This document shows positions 6,390-11,878 of a stretch of DNA of 12,359 nucleotides, piece after piece (within the stretch, counting starts at the first letter, position 1; each line of letters opens with the position of its first letter). This DNA comes from PFJX01 sp038215555 (lineage in GTDB: Bacteria; Pseudomonadota; Gammaproteobacteria; Burkholderiales; Thiobacillaceae). The translations under genes were made by a program, and so were the position numbers. The stretch lies in the NCBI GenBank assembly GCA_038215555.1, contig JBBQQT010000111.1:1-12359 (forward strand), written 5' to 3'. The notes beneath the pieces were generated by a model. It saw only the letters and a program-made list of their open reading frames with translations. It made no database searches and had not been told where the DNA came from.

Positions 6390-7853
6390 AATAGCGCTAT
6401 TGATGAGCTGGTATTCGCGCCAGCTCACGACCGTGCGCTCTCATCCCACATGCAGCGGCAAGTGGCTGCTGGACTGGCGGTCAGGATTTGCCCGGGCGTG
6501 TTCACAACCCAGCTGAACATCTCGAAGGAGACTGTGGTTCGCCGCAACTGGAAGGCCTTGCTCGAGAACGAATTGCCCGGCGCGGTGCTCTGCTACAAAT
6601 CAGCCCTGGAAGGCCGACCAGACGAGAACTGGCAACTAGTGGTGAGTTATGGCAAACGCGCTTCCTCAAGGGAATATCCTGGCTTGACGATAACCGTTCG
6701 GCCTGGTGGGCATCTTCCTGGCGATGCACCTTACGGCCATCTATATGTGGCCAGTGAGACGCGCTGGCTGCTCGAATGCCTGGAAGCTGTTAAGGGCAGC
6801 GCCACACGTACTGTGCCAGTCGAGCGCATCGAGCGCTACCTTGACAAGGTGCTGCAACTGCGCGGGGAGCATAAGCTCAACGACCTGCGGGACCATGCCA
6901 GGGAATTCGCCCAGGCACATGGCCGCGTTACTGAGTTCAAACGCCTGGACCATATCATTGGGGCGCTGCTCACTACCCGGGACGCGAATGTGCTGACCTC
7001 CCGGCAAGCGAGGTACAGAGCGGCTGGCAAACCTTACGATGGCGAGCGGCTGGCACTCTTCGACGTGCTGTTTGGCGCCCTGCAGCAGGCCGCCTTGCCC
7101 AGCATTGCGGAGACAGCCCTCACGCCCCTTGCCCGGGACAACCAGGCTTTCTTTGAAGCTTACTTCTCCAACTACATCGAGGGCACCGCCTTCACGGTAG
7201 AGGAGGCCGAGAGCATCATCTACCGGGGTGCGGTCCTGGAGAATCGGGTAGCGGACACTCACGACATTCTGGGAACCTATCGCGCGGCTATTTCAGCGCC
7301 ATGGCGCGATGCCTTCCCAAAGACTGGTGACGCGTTCCTCACTTGGCTCAAGTCCGTCAATGCATTGGTCATGGCGAAGCGCCCGGAGAAGAAGCCCGGC
7401 GAGTGGAAGGACAAGGCCAACCAGGCCGGCAGTACCGTGTTCGTTCACCCCGACCTGGTCCGTGGCACCCTGCTGGAAGGGTTTGACAGGGTCACCGGCC
7501 TATCCAATCCCACTGCCCGGGCGTTCATGGCCATGTTCGTTGTGGCTGAGGTGCATCCTTTTCTGGACGGGAACGGCCGCACGGCCCGATTGGCGCTCAA
7601 CTGCGCCCTGACCGAGGCAAGTCGGTCACGCATCCTGGTCCCCACGGTGTACCGGGAGGACTATCTATTACCGCTTAAAGCCTTGAGCCACAATGCGAGC
7701 GCCGATGCTTACGCGGGTATGCTGACCCGGCTACAGACTTGGTCCAGCCGTCTCGTGTATGCGCAACCGCGCGGTGACCTGCGCGAGTTGCTTGCACGCT
7801 GTAACGCCTTTCAGGAAAACCGCAATCTCTATCGGCTGATAGACCCGGACTAG
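6378..7853 (+). CDS. Fic-domain protein with AbiEi-like N-terminal region
   Basis: A 491-residue protein. The Fic core holds HPFLDGNGRTAR (393-404): His393 is the catalytic base, Asp397 the metal ligand, and Arg401 and Arg404 grip phosphates. This complete motif predicts transfer of AMP (or another nucleotide) to a target protein. Upstream, SNYIEGT (264-270) fits the inhibitory helix [ST]xxxE[GN] of self-inhibited Fic proteins, with Glu268 blocking the active site. The N-terminal 150 residues look like an AbiEi-type antitoxin/regulator: a winged-helix stretch VAAGLAVRICPGVFTT (29-44), then KSALEGRP (74-81) and ASETRWLLECLEAVKG (125-140), which match AbiEi landmarks. The start at 6378 has AGGGAG nine bases upstream; an in-frame ATG at 6330 lies inside a palindrome. 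The gene stands alone between repeats. The Fic call is firm; the AbiEi-like call is from motif memory. Confidence 0.9.
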   Translation: MSLRNSAIDELVFAPAHDRALSSHMQRQVAAGLAVRICPGVFTTQLNISKETVVRRNWKALLENELPGAVLCYKSALEGRPDENWQLVVSYGKRASSREYPGLTITVRPGGHLPGDAPYGHLYVASETRWLLECLEAVKGSATRTVPVERIERYLDKVLQLRGEHKLNDLRDHAREFAQAHGRVTEFKRLDHIIGALLTTRDANVLTSRQARYRAAGKPYDGERLALFDVLFGALQQAALPSIAETALTPLARDNQAFFEAYFSNYIEGTAFTVEEAESIIYRGAVLENRVADTHDILGTYRAAISAPWRDAFPKTGDAFLTWLKSVNALVMAKRPEKKPGEWKDKANQAGSTVFVHPDLVRGTLLEGFDRVTGLSNPTARAFMAMFVVAEVHPFLDGNGRTARLALNCALTEASRSRILVPTVYREDYLLPLKALSHNASADAYAGMLTRLQTWSSRLVYAQPRGDLRELLARCNAFQENRNLYRLIDPD

Positions 7854-7880
7854 CCGAATACCGGCTCTATGTGATTTGTT

Positions 7881-8107
7881 GTGGGTAACGCGCAGCGGTA
7901 GGCGGCCCGCTTGGGGGCCGACGCGCCCGGTAGGGCGCAACGGTGGAACCTCCGCCCGAGCGAGCGTTTGCCCTTTGCGGCTGCCGCCGCTTCGGCCCGC
8001 AAGCGGGCCTCCTACGACGATTTCAGCGGTCAAATCGCGAATCCGCCCCCCACGCCACCCTCGCTGGTATGCAGGACCTGGCTACGGACATTGCGGGTGT
8101 TACCCAC
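7881..8107. repeat. Inverted REP pair inside a GTGGGTAAC palindrome
   Basis: The outer ends are GTGGGTAAC (7881-7889) and its exact reverse complement GTTACCCAC (8099-8107). Inside are two REP-like units in opposite orientation. The first, from about 7899, reads GTAGG-C-GGCCCGCTTGGGGGCC. The second ends at about 8015 and in reverse reads GTAGG-A-GGCCCGCTTGCGGGCC. Between them is a perfect hairpin GCGCCC-GGTA-GGGCGC (7923-7938). The region covers most of the gap between the fic and rpn genes. The structure suggests a BIME-like unit that landed in, or grew within, an older GTGGGTAAC...GTTACCCAC palindrome. No gene is supported here. Confidence 0.72.
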
Positions 8108-8160
8108 TGCGAAACACATAGACCCTTAAAAAACTCTGGAATGGGTGTGTACTGAGGCGT

Positions 8161-8409
8161 TCAAGAATGAAATCCATCAACCCCGAACACCGCCTCCAGA
8201 CTGGTTGCATCAAGTACGCGATCACCCCAGGTTTCGATTTGGTTGGTAGAAGCTGTGCTGATCATGGCGACCAAGTCACTCGGCAACGGTCCAAAACGCC
8301 GTACCAGTTGACGTTGAAGCAACAGGGCTTCGCCCTTTTCAATCCCCTTTTCAATCCCCTTCTTCTCATATTCATGAGCCCAAAGGTCAAAACGATCTGC
8401 CAGCGTCAT
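8161..8409 (-). CDS. Candidate intragenic small Rpn protein (Rpn-S type antitoxin)
   Basis: In-frame internal product of the rpn gene, 82 residues, starting at Met239 of the full protein (MTLADRFDLWAHEYEKKG...). The ATG at 8409 is preceded by GAAGGAG (8422-8416) with six bases TTGAAA between, an excellent ribosome binding site. The product would contain the KKGIEKGIEKGEA helix and the whole DUF4351-like C-terminal domain but none of the nuclease residues. This matches the published arrangement in which Rpn nucleases are inhibited by a small protein translated from within the same gene. The sequence shows the start signal and the domain boundary; expression and inhibition are inferred from the family. 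Confidence 0.6.
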   Translation of the reverse strand: MTLADRFDLWAHEYEKKGIEKGIEKGEALLLQRQLVRRFGPLPSDLVAMISTASTNQIETWGDRVLDATSLEAVFGVDGFHS

Positions 8410-9123
8410 TTTCAACTCCTTCAAATCACGCACCTTGGGCAGTACCAAGGTGTTTTTGCTTTGTCGTAACAGCACGGCTCGAATCCAGATTGCGAACGTG
8501 CGTTTCAGTTCTGGGTTACCGTCCAGCCAGTCGTTCAGCAAATCGATCAACCGGATGAGTGCCGTTTGATTTTCCGAATGCTCAAACCGGATGACAGCGG
8601 CTACCAGGTTTTTCAAGTCAGCCAAGTCTGTTTCAGTATATTGGCTCTCGTCGATCAGCAAATATTCCAGCTTCGGCAGGTACTTTGCCACCAAGCCAGG
8701 GGCTTTGGGGATCAATGCTGCAATATCAGTCGCCGCCGTCCATTTCACGTCACCGTTGTACAGCACGATAGGCAATATCGGCGGCAGTTTACGATTGGGC
8801 AAAACCTCTTTGCGGCGAATCAAATCCTGATACAGCAACCCGACATAAGTCATTATTCTGACCGCCATGTACGGATCAATCGTGCTTTGAAACTCGATCA
8901 GGATGTAGAGATAAATCCACTCGTCATCCGCTTTGACCCGCCACACCACGTCATCGGCGCGTTGGCGCAGATCATCGCTGACGTAGCTGCCGGGGACTTT
9001 TTCCAGGGTGCTGTAGTCCAGGCTGTGCAACCAGGCATCCGGAATAAAACCCAGCACCAGATCACGCACCATTTCCGGTGCCGAGAAGAGCAATTTATAG
9101 GAGGCGTCGTCGTCTTGCGGCAT
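8161..9123 (-). CDS. rpn: Rpn/YhgA-like PD-(D/E)XK nuclease, putative transposase family
   Basis: A 320-residue Rpn family protein (recombination-promoting nuclease, also annotated YhgA-like transposase). It opens with the family hallmark SYKLLFSAPEMVRDLVLGF (8-26). The nuclease core has Asp57/Asp58 in ADDVVWRV and Glu77-Phe-Gln79 in ILIEFQS, fitting a PD-(D/E)XK site (D...ExQ). The C-terminal third has the linker KKGIEKGIEKGEA and a DUF4351-like tail LLLQRQLVRRFGPLPSDLVAMI and following. Such proteins cut DNA non-specifically; some E. coli members act in phage defence and are inhibited by a small protein made from their own 3' end. No Shine-Dalgarno is visible before the ATG at 9123, in contrast to the internal start at 8409. 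A 115-base copy of the gene's 3' end lies upstream at 9168-9282. The nuclease class is well supported; the defence role is inferred. Confidence 0.92.
   Translation of the reverse strand: MPQDDDASYKLLFSAPEMVRDLVLGFIPDAWLHSLDYSTLEKVPGSYVSDDLRQRADDVVWRVKADDEWIYLYILIEFQSTIDPYMAVRIMTYVGLLYQDLIRRKEVLPNRKLPPILPIVLYNGDVKWTAATDIAALIPKAPGLVAKYLPKLEYLLIDESQYTETDLADLKNLVAAVIRFEHSENQTALIRLIDLLNDWLDGNPELKRTFAIWIRAVLLRQSKNTLVLPKVRDLKELKMTLADRFDLWAHEYEKKGIEKGIEKGEALLLQRQLVRRFGPLPSDLVAMISTASTNQIETWGDRVLDATSLEAVFGVDGFHS
8407..8422 (-). promoter_or_regulatory. Internal ribosome binding site within rpn
   Basis: Read on the minus strand: GAAGGAG, TTGAAA, ATG. The purine-rich core is a six-base match to the anti-Shine-Dalgarno and the spacing to ATG is six bases. 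It is much stronger than anything before the full-length rpn start at 9123. It decides the proposed 82-residue internal product. Confidence 0.7.
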
Positions 9124-9167
9124 TGGCGCATTGTATCGACTTGATTGTTTATCGCGCCGCCTCCAGA

Positions 9168-9282
9168 AATGAAATCAATCTGCCCCGAACACCGCCTCCA
9201 GACTGGTTGCATCAAGTACGCGATCACCCCAGGTTTCGATTTGGTTGGTAAAGCCGTGCTGATCATGGCGACCAAGTCACTC
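9168..9282 (-). pseudogene. Remnant of a second rpn gene (3' end only)
   Basis: These 115 bases repeat 8166-8281, the last part of the intact rpn gene, in the same orientation. I count four substitutions and one single-base deletion. The longest identical run is the roughly 70 bases from the GAACACCGCC segment onward. The deletion shifts the reading frame at the stretch coding for ISTASTNQ. The copy has its own stop codon (TGA, minus strand, 9177-9175), so it would have ended AVFGAD instead of AVFGVDGFHS. The upstream break coincides exactly with a REP-like CCGCTTGCGG (9282-9291). It therefore looks like the end of a once separate tandem rpn gene, cut off at a REP sequence. Confidence 0.88.
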
Positions 9283-9322
9283 CGCTTGCGGGCCGATCCC
9301 GCAACACTCGCGCCGCAAGCGG
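9282..9322. repeat. REP-like inverted repeat CCGCTTGCGG / CCGCAAGCGG
   Basis: Perfect 10-base inverted copies at 9282-9291 and 9313-9322, separated by 21 bases. The right copy continues into GACGC, giving the same CGCAAGCGGACG core as the palindrome at 2629-2698. It abuts the broken end of the second rpn copy. A truncated unit (ATCGCGCCGC, 9151-9160) lies on the other side of that copy, so the remnant is bracketed by REP sequence. Confidence 0.7.
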
Positions 9323-9419
9323 ACGCGCCAACGACGCGGCCAAATGATGGATTTAGGTTTTCTGATCCCGGCCGCGTTTTGGCGGCGCATTCCGGAAATT
9401 CGCGTGGCACGAAATAACG

Positions 9420-9493
9420 GTAGGTTGGGCCAAGCGCAGCAGGCCCATCGTTGCACCGAGCGTGATGGGCCTGCTGCGCTTGGCCCATCCTAC
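9420..9493. repeat. Near-perfect 30-bp palindrome, dispersed family
   Basis: Arms 9420-9449 and 9464-9493 are inverted copies with one mismatch in 30 positions and a 14-base spacer. Each arm contains GGGCCAAGCGCAGC flanked by TAGG and by GGCCCATC. A single arm of the same family lies at 4775-4804. It sits just after the stop of the short minus-strand gene at 9497, so it could also stop transcription, although no T-run follows. Confidence 0.85.
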
Positions 9494-9496
9494 AAA

Positions 9497-9787
9497 CTAT
9501 CCCTTGCTCAGTTTAAGACTCAACATATCGCGCAAACGCGGCAAGCTGAACACCCAGCCGTTCCGAACCACGGCAACTGCCGGCAACCTATCGGCGGGAT
9601 GCTCCAAAAAATAATCTTCACTCACTTGCATCAATCTGTTTGCCTCGCGGGGCAGGCGAGATTGAACCACCATCGCAGCAACACGAAACACGTTTGCATC
9701 ACGTTGATTTTGGGCTGCCAGAGTCAGACTTCGCGCCGCCGCTGCGCAATGCATGAGCATGTCGTCTTCGGTTTCTCGTGCGGTCAC
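9497..9787 (-). CDS. Hypothetical protein downstream of the Irr-like gene
   Basis: I do not recognise this protein. Read from the GTG at 9787 it has 96 residues, beginning MTARETEDDMLMHCAAAARS and ending RDMLSLKLSKG. It has no signal peptide or membrane segment. It looks like a small helical alpha/beta protein with FRVAAMVVQSRLPREANRLM and FLEHPADRLPAVAVVRNGWVF segments. The GTG is favoured because AGAGG lies eight bases upstream. A longer in-frame reading from a TTG at 9847 would overlap the stop of the Irr-like gene by TTGA and could be translationally coupled. Position 56 bases after that regulator, on the same strand, suggests co-transcription. A 30-bp palindrome follows its stop. It is kept because the frame is open, has a plausible start and suits the operon; it may still be spurious. 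Confidence 0.5.
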   Translation of the reverse strand: MTARETEDDMLMHCAAAARSLTLAAQNQRDANVFRVAAMVVQSRLPREANRLMQVSEDYFLEHPADRLPAVAVVRNGWVFSLPRLRDMLSLKLSKG

Positions 9788-9843
9788 AACGTGTTCCTCT
9801 TGTTCATGGTTGCGCCCGCTGCACCCAGCCCAGGCAACGCCGC

Positions 9844-10272
9844 TCAAACCTGCGGCCGAATCCGCACGATGACATCGATACTTTCCGCCATCATGCCAAC
9901 CGGCAGCGTCGGCATACCGGCCACCTGCAAGGCATCGGCAGGAATGTCGGTCAACTCGCCGCTGACCAGGTTGTAAAAATGATGATGCGGCGCGGTGTTG
10001 GGGTCATAAAAAATCTTGCTCGGGTCGACGATCACCTCACGCACCAAGCCCTTCTGCAAGAACAGCCGCAAAGTGTTGTAAACCGTGGCCTTGGAAGTCT
10101 CGCTGTGATGCGCGTTCACCGTGGTCATGATTTGATCGGCCGATTGATGCTCGCAACGCGAAAACAACGCGTTGGCGATTTCGATTCGCTGATGAGTGGG
10201 GGCGATACCGTGCGAACGCAGGCGTTCAGACAGGACGGCGCGGGGGATAAGAGTTGAGGTCTGGGCAGCCAT
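9844..10272 (-). CDS. Fur-family regulator, Irr-like, without cysteine zinc motifs
   Basis: A 142-residue Fur superfamily repressor. The winged helix is clear: LRSHGIAPTHQRIEIANALF (18-37), then the recognition helix SETSKATVYNTLRLF (57-71). The C-terminal part reads SKIFYDPNTAPHHHFYN (85-101) and then GELTDIPADALQV. This matches Irr, the haem- and iron-responsive regulator best known from rhizobia (SKTYFDTNVS-HHHFF...DIP), more than classical Fur, Zur or PerR. The histidines at 96-98 fit the haem/metal site of Irr. Only one cysteine is present (Cys40), so the structural zinc made by two CxxC pairs in Fur is absent. The haem regulatory motif found at the N-terminus of Bradyrhizobium Irr is not seen. 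Its control targets are unknown. No clear Shine-Dalgarno precedes the ATG at 10272. A short unknown gene follows on the same strand. Confidence 0.88.
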   Translation of the reverse strand: MAAQTSTLIPRAVLSERLRSHGIAPTHQRIEIANALFSRCEHQSADQIMTTVNAHHSETSKATVYNTLRLFLQKGLVREVIVDPSKIFYDPNTAPHHHFYNLVSGELTDIPADALQVAGMPTLPVGMMAESIDVIVRIRPQV

Positions 10273-10364
10273 TGAATACAGAATGTGTCAATGAGATGAC
10301 GGGCATTGTAGGGGGGAGGATAGGCGGCGTCTAATCAGGTTTCCTCTTCAAATATTGCGCTTGC

Positions 10365-10471
10365 CAGAGTGTCGAAAACACAGTCACCCTGCCGAATGCC
10401 GGGATTCGCCCAGTAAGTCAAATCAATACACAGCGTTACGGATGCCGGCTTTTTCCAGCATGAAGGTGACA
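10365..10471. repeat. Probable third copy of the GTGTCGAAAA / GTCACC element
   Basis: The left end CAGAGTGTCGAAAA (10365-10378) and the nearby GTCACCCT (10383-10390) match the end and core of the elements at 4236-4317 and 5967-6133. GGTGAC at 10466-10471 is the inverted partner of GTCACC. Between them are a CGAAT / ATTCG hairpin and a GATGCCGGC segment of the same dispersed type. The copy is more degenerate than the other two. Confidence 0.55.
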
Positions 10472-10721
10472 ATCAATAGTTTCAGGTCTTCAATGCATTG
10501 CTATCAGGGCGGATAACTTACGTCGAGCCGCTGCAGCTAAGTGTTGGACCAAACCAGCTCGATTCGCGCGAGATAGGGCCACAATACCCACCGTTTTGCC
10601 GACGCAAAAAATCATTTGCGATCCCAAAGTTAAGTCGACCAGATGTCGGAATTTTTTACAAATTCCCGTTTAAAAACTGATGTAGTAAAAAAAACGTCAT
10701 TTATTCAATGCCATACGTATG
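10472..10721. other. Non-coding gap upstream of the PEP-CTERM promoter
   Basis: I see no credible gene here. A 60-codon open frame starting from TTG at 10498 has no ribosome site and no recognisable family. The stretch becomes very AT-rich after about 10600. It contains one 7-bp inverted repeat GGAATTT / AAATTCC (10648-10654 and 10660-10666). Sites for a sigma-54 activator would be expected in this region, upstream of 10722, but no clear repeated operator was recognised. Confidence 0.5.
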
Positions 10722-10736
10722 TGGCATGAAATATGC
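10722..10736 (+). promoter_or_regulatory. Sigma-54 (-24/-12) promoter of the PEP-CTERM gene
   Basis: TGGCATGAAATATGC matches the sigma-54 consensus TGGCACG-N4-TTGC at 9 of 11 defined positions (13 of 15 counting the free ones). The invariant GG (10723-10724) and GC (10735-10736) are at the required spacing. Transcription would begin near 10748, leaving a leader of about 95 bases before the ATG at 10842. RpoN-dependent transcription of PEP-CTERM genes through PrsK/PrsR is known from exosortase-bearing bacteria, which makes the match more credible. Confidence 0.75.
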
Positions 10737-10841
10737 TTATGTTTCGCTCGTCGGGTTCTGCTGTTTTGTATTGAGAGACGGCAATAAATCCGCGGTTTTT
10801 TAAACCTGAATTCCTGCCACTCATTTTTTTGGAGCACGAAC

Positions 10842-11045
10842 ATGAAAACTATTGCCTCTCTTTCTTCTTTTGCTTTGCTTGCACTGTCCAGCATGTCTGC
10901 TTTTGCCAGAGATTGCTATGACGGAAATGGCAACGTAATTTCCTGTACTTCCAGCACTGTTCCCGAACCCGGCGCATTGGCACTTCTGGCCATCGGTGCT
11001 GGTGCGGCTGCTATCGTTTGGGCGCGTGGCCGTAACAAGAAATAA
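10842..11045 (+). CDS. Very short PEP-CTERM sorting-signal protein
   Basis: A 67-residue secreted protein. Residues 1-22 are a Sec signal peptide (hydrophobic core LSSFALLALSSMSA, cleavage after FA). Residues 40-67 are a complete PEP-CTERM signal: VPEPGALALLAIG, a membrane segment (about 44-60) and an ARGRNKK basic tail. An exosortase (EpsH/XrtA type) would cut near the PEP motif, leaving an exported peptide of only about 20 residues, RDCYDGNGNVISC plus a short TSST linker. Cys25 and Cys35 could close a disulfide loop. The Shine-Dalgarno GGAG precedes the ATG at the right distance. The gene has its own sigma-54 promoter and a strong terminator, so it is a single-gene transcript. No exosortase gene is in the window. 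Such proteins occur with exopolysaccharide and floc production. Confidence 0.93.
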   Translation: MKTIASLSSFALLALSSMSAFARDCYDGNGNVISCTSSTVPEPGALALLAIGAGAAAIVWARGRNKK

Positions 11046-11062
11046 TCACGGCTACGCTGAAG

Positions 11063-11102
11063 AAAAACGCCTCAGGCTGCGAAAGCAGCCTGAGGCGTTT
11101 TT
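11063..11102 (+). terminator. Strong rho-independent terminator after the PEP-CTERM gene
   Basis: A perfect 18-bp stem (11063-11080 with 11085-11102) with a GAAA tetraloop. The left arm starts AAAAACGCCTC and the right arm ends GAGGCGTTTTT, so the T-run is within the stem end and the terminator works on both strands. It begins 18 bases after the stop codon. Confidence 0.95.
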
Positions 11103-11164
11103 GCGTTTACCGATGAGCTTTGTTTGCTGGGTTCGTATCAGTTGATTTATCAATCAATGTCCGA

Positions 11165-11188
11165 CCATATCTCATTTTTTAGATATGG
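11165..11188. other. Hairpin in the fimT upstream region
   Basis: A perfect 8-bp inverted repeat CCATATCT / AGATATGG (11165-11172 and 11181-11188) with the loop CATTTTTT. It lies about 90 bases before the fimT start, in the 233-base gap between the PEP-CTERM gene and fimT, which must hold the pilin operon promoter. It could be an operator or an mRNA hairpin. I did not find a convincing promoter. Confidence 0.4.
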
Positions 11189-11278
11189 AAGATGGGTGCT
11201 ACTTCCGTTCATAAGTGTAAATATGCCGCTTGTCGCCCCGGCAGGGCAGTAGGTAAAAGATTCGTCTAATGTTGGCTT

Positions 11279-11878
11279 ATGACAATCTTGGAATTCATGC
11301 GCACCCCACCAAGCATCCCCGCTAGCCGAGGTGATGGGTTCACGCTGATCGAACTGCTGGTCACCCTCAGCATTGCGGCGATCATGCTGACAGTGGCGAT
11401 TCCCAGCTTCAGGGATTTTCTTCTCAACAGTCGTCTTTCCGCCCAGACAAATGAGTTTGTGTTGGCTCTGGTCGTGGCAAAAAGCGAGGCGGTTAAACGT
11501 GGCACATTGGTTACAGTTTGCAGCCGTTCCAGCGATACGGCCTGCGCGGGAAACACGACATGGGAAACTGGTTGGCTGGTTTTTGTCGATGGGGGGGTTG
11601 CCGGCACAGTCGATGGCGCTGATGTCGTTTTGCAAGTGGGTTCGCCACTTACTGGCGGGAATACCTTAAGTTCTGCCCTGCAACGTGTGACATTTCAGAA
11701 CACCGGATTTAGTTCGGGTTTCATGGGCACCTTCAGGTTTTGCGATACCCGGGGTGTGGTTGAGGCGCGTGGTGTTGTTGTCTCTGCTCAGGGCAGAGTG
11801 AGACGCACAACGGATGGAAACGGCGACTCGATTGAAGATGTCGATGGAACAGCGGCAACCAATTTGACCTGCCCATGA
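11279..11878 (+). CDS. fimT: Type IV minor pilin, FimT/GspH family
   Basis: A 199-residue pseudopilin. It has a class III prepilin signal: a short leader ending RGDG, cleaved by PilD before Phe21, then FTLIELLVTLSIAAIMLTVAIPSF. Glu25 is the conserved Glu5 of the mature protein, and the hydrophobic helix forms the pilus core. The rest is a GspH/FimT-type globular domain with LNSRLSAQTNEFVLALVVAKSEAVKRG (49-75), TWETGWLVFVD, and cysteines near the C-terminus (FRFCDTRG, and the CP end). It would be a minor pilin priming type IV pilus assembly. An alternative start at 11297 gives a shorter, more typical leader; neither start has a good Shine-Dalgarno. Its stop overlaps the pilV start by ATGA, so the two are translationally coupled. 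FimU is a possible alternative name. Confidence 0.9.
   Translation: MTILEFMRTPPSIPASRGDGFTLIELLVTLSIAAIMLTVAIPSFRDFLLNSRLSAQTNEFVLALVVAKSEAVKRGTLVTVCSRSSDTACAGNTTWETGWLVFVDGGVAGTVDGADVVLQVGSPLTGGNTLSSALQRVTFQNTGFSSGFMGTFRFCDTRGVVEARGVVVSAQGRVRRTTDGNGDSIEDVDGTAATNLTCP

Noticed and set aside
7881..8107. CRISPR-like array
   Set aside because: The repeats are inverted pairs of REP type, not evenly spaced direct repeats with unique spacers.
7876..8155. Overlapping plus-strand open frames in the gap between fic and rpn
   Set aside because: They are readings of the REP palindromes; arginine/proline-rich translations with no family resemblance.
8161..9282. Complete insertion sequence around rpn
   Set aside because: No terminal inverted repeats or target duplications bound the gene; the 115-base direct repeat is part of the coding sequence, not an element end.
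8898..9488. Open frame crossing the rpn start, the rpn remnant and the palindrome
   Set aside because: It reads rpn out of frame and joins it to the frameshifted remnant; no start signal and no domain.
9344..9976. 210-codon open frame on the plus strand
   Set aside because: It runs through the 30-bp palindrome and is antisense to both the 96-residue gene and the Irr-like gene; composition looks like reverse-strand coding.
10273..10345. Sigma-70 promoter for the Irr-like gene (TACAAT near the start)
   Set aside because: A -10-like TACAAT is present on the minus strand, but no acceptable -35 lies at 16-18 bases, so it is not listed.
10498..10680. 60-codon open frame upstream of the PEP-CTERM gene
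   Set aside because: TTG start without ribosome site, no signal peptide or known motif, in AT-rich regulatory DNA.
10697..10894. 65-codon open frame on the minus strand
   Set aside because: It overlaps the sigma-54 promoter and the PEP-CTERM signal peptide in antisense and has no supporting features.
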